Source: Desulfobacteraceae bacterium (GTDB taxonomy: Bacteria > Desulfobacterota > Desulfobacteria > Desulfobacterales > SURF-15). Taken from it: DNA of 20,253 bases. Made by a program: the position numbers and the translations under genes. This document shows, in pieces, positions 14,775-20,253 of this stretch; positions within the stretch are counted from its first letter, which is position 1, and each line of letters starts with the position of its first letter. The stretch is from positions 1 to 20,253 of the forward strand of contig QZKK01000030.1 in assembly GCA_003599475.1 (NCBI GenBank), written 5' to 3'. Under the pieces are notes generated by a model. The model had not been told where the DNA came from. It did not search any database and saw only the letters and a program-made list of their open reading frames with translations.

Positions 14775-15710
14775 ATGCTTGCCTACGCCGTTCGAAGACT
14801 GCTCCAGTTCATCCCGACGATCCTGGCCATCACGATCATCATTTTCCTGCTGCTCAACGTGCTTCCGGGAAACGCTGCGCTGATGGCGGGGGGGGAGCAG
14901 GATCAAAACATCGATGCCCGGTACATCGAACGGATGAAGATAGAGTGGGGCTTGGACAAGCCGATCTGGCTCCGCTACCTGATCTATCTGAAGGATCTTT
15001 CCCAGGGCAACCTGGGGCTTTCTTTTCTGAGGAGAGAGCCGGTTTACGATTTGATTGCGACGCGGCTATGGCCGACCCTGAAGCTGGCTGTGGTGGCCAT
15101 GACCATCGCGGTATCCCTGGGGATTCCGCTGGGCTTCTACTCCGCCCTCCGGCAGGGGAAATGGCTCGACACCGTCACCATGATGGGGGCCGTATCCGGG
15201 GTGTCGATGCCCCAGTTCTGGCTCGGCCTGCTGCTGATGTACCTGGTGTCCGTGAAACTGAAGATTCTCCCCCCTCAGGGGTACGGCGAGGGGAATTTCG
15301 CAAATATCATCCTGCCCGGTTTCACTCTCGGGGTCGGGTATATGGCCTTGCTGGCGCGGGCCACGCGGGCGGCGGTGGTGGAGATTCTGACGACCGACTA
15401 TATCCGGACGGCAAGATCCAAGGGGCTCTCCGAACTGATGGTCAATACCCGGCATGTCTGGCGGAACACGCTCATTCTCGTCCTGACGACAGCCGGGCTC
15501 CAGTTCGGAGCTCTGATGGGCCAGACCGTGATCGTCGAAAAGCTTTTCTCCTGGCCGGGCTTGGGATCGCTGCTGGTCGATTCCATCTTCCAGCGCGACA
15601 TCCCGGTCACCCAGGGGTGCATCCTGACCATCATCATGGTATTTTTGCTGGTCAACCTGGTCGTCGACCTGCTCTACGGTTTTATCGACCCGAGAATTTC
15701 GTACCAATGA
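14775..15710 (+). CDS. Peptide ABC transporter permease, DppB/OppB type
   Basis: Inner-membrane permease of 311 aa with about six transmembrane segments. The first is the hydrophobic stretch ending FLLLNVLPG near residues 10-31, a hallmark of DppB-type proteins. The coupling EAA loop contains DYIRTARSKGLSELMV and contacts the ATPases. The C-terminus YGFIDPRISYQ is typical (usual form DPRIR/DPRISY). GGAAGAG lies 7 nt before the ATG, directly after the hairpin at 14725-14760. The stop overlaps the next start as ATGA, so the two permeases are translationally coupled. Confidence 0.95.
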   Translation: MLAYAVRRLLQFIPTILAITIIIFLLLNVLPGNAALMAGGEQDQNIDARYIERMKIEWGLDKPIWLRYLIYLKDLSQGNLGLSFLRREPVYDLIATRLWPTLKLAVVAMTIAVSLGIPLGFYSALRQGKWLDTVTMMGAVSGVSMPQFWLGLLLMYLVSVKLKILPPQGYGEGNFANIILPGFTLGVGYMALLARATRAAVVEILTTDYIRTARSKGLSELMVNTRHVWRNTLILVLTTAGLQFGALMGQTVIVEKLFSWPGLGSLLVDSIFQRDIPVTQGCILTIIMVFLLVNLVVDLLYGFIDPRISYQ

Positions 15711-16546
15711 GAAACACCATTCGAAAACTGATGGACCGGACCAACCTGGTCGTGGGCGGGTTGATCACCCTTATGATCGTGGTTGTCGCGGTATTCGCCC
15801 CTTTTCTTGCTCCCTATCATCCGATCGACGATGCAGACCTGATGGTATCGGACGAGCCGCCGAATGCGAAGTTCTGGTTCGGTACGGACAACCAGGGAAG
15901 AGACATCCTTTCCCGGGTGATCTACGGGGCGAGGATTTCGCTTGCAGTGGGGCTGATCAGCCAGAGCTTCAACACCCTGATCGGAATCATATTGGGGATG
16001 ACGGCCGGGTTTTTCGGCAAATGGTGGGACGATCTGGTCGTGGGCCTGACCAACATCATGCTCTCCATCCCTTCGCTGATCTTTGCCCTGGCCGTCATGG
16101 CGATTCTCGGCCCCGGGCTGTTGAACGTTTTTTTTGCGCTCGGATTCACCAACTGGTCCTATTCCTGCCGCATCACCCGATCCCAGGTGCTCTCCGCCCG
16201 GTCGCTCGACTACGTCACGGCCGCCAGGGCTCTTGGCTACGGAAGGGTGCGGATCATGTTCACGCAGATCCTGCCGAATGTCGTCGGACCGATTCTGGTG
16301 ATCGCCACACTCGGTGTGGCCTACGCCATCCTGCTGGAGGCGTCGCTTTCCTTTCTCGGCCTGGGAGTGCAGCCGCCGACCCCCTCGTGGGGAGGGATGC
16401 TTTCCACCGCACGGCAGCAGCTTTTTATCTCCCCATGGCTCTCGGTCTTCCCGGGGGCGGCGATCTTCATCACCGTCCTGGGGCTCAATCTCCTGGGAGA
16501 CGGCCTCCGGGATATTCTGGATCCCCACATCAGCAAGCAGAAATAA
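15707..16546 (+). CDS. Peptide ABC transporter permease, DppC/OppC type
   Basis: Second permease, 279 aa, starting at the ATG of the ATGA overlap with the DppB-type gene. An in-frame open stretch continues upstream to about 14945 but is antifamily and lies inside the permease gene. The N-terminal segment LVVGGLITLMIVVVAVFAPFLAPYHP is the family OppC_N transmembrane helix. FGTDNQGRDILSRVIYGARISL follows, then the EAA loop DYVTAARALGYGRVRIMFTQILPN and the end GDGLRDILDPH. Length is normal. It forms the membrane channel with the DppB-type protein. Confidence 0.95.
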   Translation: MRNTIRKLMDRTNLVVGGLITLMIVVVAVFAPFLAPYHPIDDADLMVSDEPPNAKFWFGTDNQGRDILSRVIYGARISLAVGLISQSFNTLIGIILGMTAGFFGKWWDDLVVGLTNIMLSIPSLIFALAVMAILGPGLLNVFFALGFTNWSYSCRITRSQVLSARSLDYVTAARALGYGRVRIMFTQILPNVVGPILVIATLGVAYAILLEASLSFLGLGVQPPTPSWGGMLSTARQQLFISPWLSVFPGAAIFITVLGLNLLGDGLRDILDPHISKQK

Positions 16547-16564
16547 TCCATAGAAATTAAAAAA

Positions 16565-17854
16565 ATGGCTCTTCTAGAATCGATCAAAAAAGAATTGTCC
16601 GCCGGTGTAGACCGCCGCATCCCCGAACTGCTCGAAACCTACCGGGACTTCCATCGATCCCCCGAGCTCTCCGGACAGGAAAAGGAGACCGCCGGACGGG
16701 TGGCCGAGGCATTCTCCAGGCTTGGGCTCACCGTTACAGAACGTGTCGGCGGGCATGGCGTGGTCGGCCTTATCCAAAACGGACCCGAAAACGGCCCCGG
16801 TCCCGTTCTCATGCTGCGCGGCGACATGGACGCCCTTCCCATCCGAGAGGAAACAGGGCTTTTCTATGCCAGTTCCGCTGTCACCCGGAACCGGTCCGGG
16901 GAAGAAGTGCCCGTGATGCATGCCTGCGGCCACGACCTTCATACGACGGCACTGATCGGAACCGCCGGTGTCCTTGCCGCGATGAAAAATCACTGGTCCG
17001 GAACCCTTCTCCTGGTCGCCCAGCCCGCGGAAGAGGCGATCGGGGGGGCAAAGGAGATGATTTCAGACGGGCTGTTTGCGCGTTTTCCCCGGCCGCAGTG
17101 GGCGCTTGCTTTTCATGTCAACCCCAACCACCCCACAGGAACCGTGGCCATCCGTTCCGGTGCGATTTCTACCGGATCGGACAACCTGGACATTATGATC
17201 CGAGGGATGGGCGGTCACGGCGCAACCCCGCACAAGACCAAAGACCCGGTGGTTCTTGCCGCACAGACGGTGATCGCGCTGCAGACGATCGTGAGCCGGG
17301 AGGTGGATCCTGCCGAAACGGCCGTCGTCACCATCGGAGCGGTCCACGGGGGGACGCAGCGAAACATCATCGCCGAATCGGTCTGTCTTCAGCTTACGGT
17401 CCGCACATACAGCATCGAGCTTCGGGACCAGATCGTCGCCGCCATCCGGCGGATCAGCCGCGGGCTTGCCCAGGCCGCGGGGATGCCGGAAGATCGGATG
17501 CCGGAGGTGATCCGGGTTGACGATTTCACCCCGCCTGTCGTCAACGATTCGGGGCTTACGCAGCGGATCACGGAGACCTTCCGCGACCTTTTCGGGGAAA
17601 ACAGGGTGACCGAAGGCCGGATTTCGACCGGAAGCGAGGATTTCAGCGAATTCGGAGCGGTCGACCCTCCGATTCCGCTGCTGATGTATCATGTGGGCTG
17701 CACCGCCCCTGAAAGGCTTGCTTCCGGGGAAAAACCGGCCCAACTGCATACCCCGGCGTTTTCTCCGGATCCGGAATCGACCCTTCGAACCGGCATTCTT
17801 GCCCAGTGCGGGGCGGTGCTGGAGTTGTTGAAGCTGGCGAAATGTCCAATGTAA
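16565..17854 (+). CDS. M20D amidohydrolase (hippurate hydrolase/aminoacylase type)
   Basis: Cytoplasmic metal-dependent amidohydrolase of 429 aa in the M20D group (hippurate hydrolase, IAA-amino-acid hydrolase, N-acetyl-diaminopimelate deacetylase, carboxypeptidase Ss1). Motifs are RGDMDALP (85-92), HACGHD with C121 and H123, QPAEE with E156/E157, the ligand H184 in AFHVNP, and STGSEDFSEF. The late histidine in LHTPAFSPD replaces the more usual HSPxF. It lies 18 bp after the DppC-type gene, clearly in the operon, so it probably cleaves the imported acyl-amino acid or peptide. No Shine-Dalgarno is visible before the ATG, only an A-rich leader. The last codons and the stop fall in a 14-bp tandem repeat (17841-17882). 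Confidence 0.92.
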   Translation: MALLESIKKELSAGVDRRIPELLETYRDFHRSPELSGQEKETAGRVAEAFSRLGLTVTERVGGHGVVGLIQNGPENGPGPVLMLRGDMDALPIREETGLFYASSAVTRNRSGEEVPVMHACGHDLHTTALIGTAGVLAAMKNHWSGTLLLVAQPAEEAIGGAKEMISDGLFARFPRPQWALAFHVNPNHPTGTVAIRSGAISTGSDNLDIMIRGMGGHGATPHKTKDPVVLAAQTVIALQTIVSREVDPAETAVVTIGAVHGGTQRNIIAESVCLQLTVRTYSIELRDQIVAAIRRISRGLAQAAGMPEDRMPEVIRVDDFTPPVVNDSGLTQRITETFRDLFGENRVTEGRISTGSEDFSEFGAVDPPIPLLMYHVGCTAPERLASGEKPAQLHTPAFSPDPESTLRTGILAQCGAVLELLKLAKCPM

Positions 17855-17882
17855 AATGTCCAAGGCAGAATATCCAAGGGCG
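17841..17882 (+). repeat. 14-bp tandem repeat, three units
   Basis: Three units start at 17841, 17855 and 17869, each beginning AATGTCCAA (third unit AATATCCAA). The first unit supplies the last residues and TAA stop of the M20D gene. Confidence 0.65.
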
Positions 17883-17916
17883 TAGGTTGGGTTTCGTTGC
17901 TCTCAACCCAACCTAC
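17882..17916. repeat. GTAGGTTGGGTT inverted repeat
   Basis: GTAGGTTGGGTT (17882-17893) and AACCCAACCTAC (17905-17916) form a perfect 12-bp stem with an 11-nt loop. This palindrome type is a widely dispersed intergenic repeat in bacteria. TTTT follows six nt after the stem, so it may also slow or end transcription after the M20D gene. Confidence 0.65.
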
Positions 17917-17972
17917 AACTACTTTTAAATAGGAACGATTGCAGCCTTGAACCCTGGGAGCTGAACCTACGA

Positions 17973-18007
17973 TTTACCGATTTCAGGTCAAACCCGAAAT
18001 CGGTAAA
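17973..18007. repeat. 12-bp inverted repeat with extended stem
   Basis: TTTACCGATTTC (17973-17984) pairs with GAAATCGGTAAA (17996-18007). Inside, after one A/C mismatch, GGT/ACC closes a CAA loop. No U run on either strand. Function unknown; it may be a miniature repeat end or an mRNA hairpin before the deacylase gene. Confidence 0.5.
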
Positions 18008-18028
18008 ACACTGCGGACCCGAAAACCG

Positions 18029-18054
18029 CTGAACACTGAACACTGAACACTGAA
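18029..18054 (+). repeat. Heptamer tandem repeat (CTGAACA)3
   Basis: Three exact CTGAACA units (18029-18049) followed by CTGAA, ending 18 nt before the deacylase start. Related to the CTGAACC strings at 141 and 2830. Confidence 0.7.
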
Positions 18055-18072
18055 ACCTACAAAAGGTGAACC

Positions 18073-19674
18073 ATGCCATCCGAATTCGATCTTCTCATCC
18101 GAAACGCCAGAATCGCAGACGGGACCGGAAACCCCTCCTTTGCAGGAGATGTCGGGATTCGCGGCGGAAAGATCGTTTCCGTCGATCGAAAAATCGACGG
18201 AAACGCACGAAAAACGATCGATGCCGCCGGCCGGGTTGCAGCCCCTGGATTCATCGACGCCCACAGTCACGACGACCTTTTCCCGTTCCTAAAGACAGAC
18301 TGCGATGAAAAGGTTCTCCAGGGAGTTACCACGACCATCGCGGGAAACTGCGGCACCTCTCCGGTTGCCGTGGGGGAAGCGTATTTTCCGGAGCTCATGG
18401 ATGCCTTAAAATTCATGGGTGCGGCCGAAATCCCTCCCTCCCGATGGTTTAAGTCCTTTTCCGATTACCTGGAACGACTGGATTCGGTCCGGCCCGGAAT
18501 CAACATCGGGGCTCTGATCGGCCACGGGTCCGTTCGCATCGCCGCCATGGGAAACGCCAACCGTGCCCCTTCCGGTGCAGAGCTCGAAACCATGGAGTCT
18601 CTGGTCGGGGAAGCCATGGAAGCCGGAGCCCTCGGTATCTCGACCGGTCTTGCGTATATTCCGGGAAATTATGCGGGAAAGGAGGAGCTGGTCTGCCTCG
18701 GCCGAATCGCAGCGCGGCACAATGGGGTCCTGACCTCTCACATCCGCAGCGAACGGGACCAGGTGGTTGAGGCAATCGAGGAAGTGATCGCCGTGGGGGA
18801 CACAGCCGGATTGCCGGTTCAGATTTCGCATCTGAAAACCGCCGGGACAAACAACTGGGGAAGGAGCGAAGAAGTGCTGGATCTTCTCCGCCGTGCCCGT
18901 TCAAAGGGAACGGAGGCGACATGCGACGTCTATCCATACTGCGCTTCGAGCACATCCCTTTCGGCGCTTCTCCCTTACCACATCATGGCGGGGGGGGCTG
19001 CATCCTACAGCCTCAGGCTGAAAGATCCGGCAGTCAGAAGGGCGATCGTCCGGGAGATCGAGGAAAATACCGATTGGGAGAACATGCTGAAGGGAACCGG
19101 CTTCGACCGGATCGTTCTGAACCGGTCAGGCATCTACCGGGACTACCTGGGACTTACGCTGGCCCAAATCGCCGAAAAAAAAGACGTAAATCCCTACGAT
19201 CTGATCTTCGATCTGGTGGCGGCGGAGGGACACGGGGCGGGCATCATCCTGTTCAGCATGGATGAAGACGATGTCCGCCGCATCCTGCAGAGCCCCTTGA
19301 GCATGGTGGGCTCGGACGGAGGACCGAAAACCGGGAGCGCAATGAACCATCCCCGATTCTGCGGGACATTCCCGCGGGTGCTCTCAAAATACGTCCGGGA
19401 AGAAGGGGTACTTAAGCTCGAAGAGGCCATCCGGAAGATGACGTCTTTTGCGGCCCGGACCTTCGGCATCAAAGGCAAGGGGCTTCTCAAGGAAGGCTTC
19501 GATGCCGATATCGTGGTCTTCGATCCGCAGGCCGTGAAAGACTGTGCCACCTTCGAAAACCCCTCCGCAAAACCCGAGGGAATCGATCTGGTCATCGTCA
19601 ACGGGGTCCCCGCCGTAGAAGACGGGAAGCTTACGGGAAATCGCTCGGGGAGAGTGATACGGAGAGGAGCTTGA
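18073..19674 (+). CDS. N-acyl-D-amino-acid deacylase (D-aminoacylase family)
   Basis: Amidohydrolase-superfamily enzyme of 533 aa matching D-aminoacylases and N-acyl-D-glutamate/aspartate deacylases. The family's zinc and catalytic residues are visible: GFIDAHSHDD (H64, H66), GNCG (C93, the bridging Cys), H223 in TSHIRSE, H253 in ISHLK and D415 in GSDGGPK. Composite beta-sandwich segments flank the barrel: GDVGIRGGKIVSVD at the N-terminus and GFDADIVVFDP near the C-terminus. No signal peptide. AAAGGTG precedes the ATG. It hydrolyses N-acyl-D-amino acids to D-amino acid and carboxylate; the acyl and side-chain preference cannot be read. It lies 218 bp after the M20D gene across a repeat-rich gap, so it may be in the same operon or transcribed separately. 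Confidence 0.92.
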   Translation: MPSEFDLLIRNARIADGTGNPSFAGDVGIRGGKIVSVDRKIDGNARKTIDAAGRVAAPGFIDAHSHDDLFPFLKTDCDEKVLQGVTTTIAGNCGTSPVAVGEAYFPELMDALKFMGAAEIPPSRWFKSFSDYLERLDSVRPGINIGALIGHGSVRIAAMGNANRAPSGAELETMESLVGEAMEAGALGISTGLAYIPGNYAGKEELVCLGRIAARHNGVLTSHIRSERDQVVEAIEEVIAVGDTAGLPVQISHLKTAGTNNWGRSEEVLDLLRRARSKGTEATCDVYPYCASSTSLSALLPYHIMAGGAASYSLRLKDPAVRRAIVREIEENTDWENMLKGTGFDRIVLNRSGIYRDYLGLTLAQIAEKKDVNPYDLIFDLVAAEGHGAGIILFSMDEDDVRRILQSPLSMVGSDGGPKTGSAMNHPRFCGTFPRVLSKYVREEGVLKLEEAIRKMTSFAARTFGIKGKGLLKEGFDADIVVFDPQAVKDCATFENPSAKPEGIDLVIVNGVPAVEDGKLTGNRSGRVIRRGA

Positions 19675-19691
19675 TCGGGTTGCGGTTAACG

Positions 19692-19812
19692 GCCCCTCCC
19701 CCAGCCCCTCCCACAAGGGGAGGGGAGCTTCAGGTTTCTCCCGGCAGCGGGGCATAAACGGGTTCCCTCCCCCTTGATGGGGGAGGGTTAGGGTGGTGAA
19801 GGGTGGGGGTGG
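19692..19812 (+). repeat. CCCCTCCC double-hairpin repeat, copy 2
   Basis: CCCCTCCC (19705-19712) with GGGAGGGG (19718-19725) forms the first hairpin. CCCTCCCCC (19765-19773) with GGGGGAGGG (19779-19787) and loop TTGAT forms the second. A GGTGAAGGGTGGGGGTGG tail follows. The module order and orientation equal those of 10649-10764. It begins 17 bp after the deacylase stop and could also serve as its terminator. The DUF559 gene starts 28 bp further on. Confidence 0.75.
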
Positions 19813-19840
19813 AAGGAGCTGGGACGGGGGCGGAGTGGAC

Positions 19841-20173
19841 ATGCCGAAAGATCTCACGAAACTCGCAAGGGGTTTGAGGAAACATTCCACACAAGTTGAA
19901 AAGATCTTATGGCACAAACTGAGAAGCAAGCAACTGCAAGGCGTAAAATTCAGACGGCAACAACCGATTGGGCCGTATGTAGTCGATTTCGTGTGCTTTG
20001 AAGAAAAGCTTGTTATCGAGCTGGATGGAGGGCAGCACGCAGCTCGGAAAAAGGAAGATGCGGAAAGGGATGTTTGGCTTGGCACACGGGGGTTCAAAGT
20101 GTTGAGATTTTGGAATCATCAGGTGCTGGAAAGCCTTGAGGGAGTAATTGATGTGATTAGTTTGACTTGGTAA
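19841..20173 (+). CDS. DUF559 (Vsr-like) endonuclease-domain protein
   Basis: Small protein of 110 aa with the full DUF559 pattern: LRKHSTQVEKILWHKLR, the central GPYVVDFVCFEEKLVIELDGGQH and the closing GFKVLRFWNHQVL. DUF559 is related to very-short-patch-repair (Vsr) and PD-(D/E)XK-like nucleases. The acidic residues of VVDF and IELDGGQH would form the metal site. The ATG 19841 is chosen because GGCGGAG lies just upstream; the longer frame from 19793 is translated G-rich repeat. It directly follows the CCCCTCCC repeat. Its biological role is unknown. Confidence 0.85.
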   Translation: MPKDLTKLARGLRKHSTQVEKILWHKLRSKQLQGVKFRRQQPIGPYVVDFVCFEEKLVIELDGGQHAARKKEDAERDVWLGTRGFKVLRFWNHQVLESLEGVIDVISLTW

Positions 20174-20182
20174 AGATTATTC

Positions 20183-20211
20183 TTGCAATTACTCCGGGGA
20201 TTTACTATAGG
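20183..20211 (+). promoter_or_regulatory. Weak promoter candidate at the right edge
   Basis: TTGCAA (20183-20188, 4/6), a 17-bp spacer and TATAGG (20206-20211, 4/6). It would drive a gene beyond the window. Nothing else is recognised between 20174 and 20253. Confidence 0.28.
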
Positions 20212-20253
20212 GGCATTCATGCAACGACCCCCGAAGAAAGAACCGTAAACCCA

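Noticed and set aside
14945..15706. Upstream extension of the DppC-type frame
   Set aside because: It lies within the DppB-type gene in another frame and has no permease features; the ATGA overlap start at 15707 fits the family.
17841..18054. CRISPR-like array in the repeat-rich gap
   Set aside because: Units are 7 or 14 bp without spacers and no cas gene is present.

Overview
The window is GC-rich, with compact Gram-negative gene organisation and intergenic DNA crowded with short repeats (GTTCA-type, CCCCTCCC hairpins, GTAGGTTGGG hairpins). The gene content is a MEDS-domain hybrid histidine kinase, an FAD_binding_2 flavoprotein, an apparent selenoprotein, an AAA_14/DUF4143 ATPase and a Dpp/Opp peptide transporter. 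Together these suggest an anaerobic delta-proteobacterium (Desulfobacterota-like). That placement is an inference from gene content; there is no marker gene in the window to prove it.

Layout. Positions 1-5718 carry three leftward genes: an orphan hybrid sensor kinase (162-2447), a fumarate-reductase-type flavoprotein (2880-4415) and a stand-alone methyltransferase matching the RlmK half of E. coli RlmKL (4753-5718). Positions 5940-8060 form a small accessory block. It holds an AAA_14/DUF4143 ATPase whose mRNA looks leaderless, a C_GCAxxG_C_C redox protein whose first conserved Cys is an in-frame TGA, and a convergent 51-aa twin-CX3C protein. Positions 8202-10561 hold a class I/II aminotransferase and an M20 deacetylase/desuccinylase-type peptidase. 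They are convergent and share the bases TTAA for both stop codons.

Positions 10869-19674 are a peptide or acyl-amino-acid uptake and hydrolysis locus. dppD/dppF-type ATPases run leftward. Divergently, a periplasmic binding protein, two permeases, an M20D amidohydrolase and an N-acyl-D-amino-acid deacylase run rightward. The likely logic is uptake of small peptides or N-acylated amino acids, deacylation in the cytoplasm, then transamination. The window ends with a DUF559 nuclease-like gene (19841-20173) placed directly after a CCCCTCCC-type repeat whose sister copy lies at 10649-10764.

The strongest finding is at 7286-7756. A 156-codon frame is interrupted only by TGA at 7352-7354. The TGA falls exactly where the C_GCAxxG_C_C family has its first redox Cys, and a 7-bp hairpin with a GG-containing loop follows 9 nt later, at the E. 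coli fdhF SECIS spacing. A standard gene caller would start this gene too late (GTG 7367) and lose the active-site residue. Next to it lies a tiny Cys-rich protein with a symmetrical six-cysteine spacing that most annotations would miss or start wrongly.
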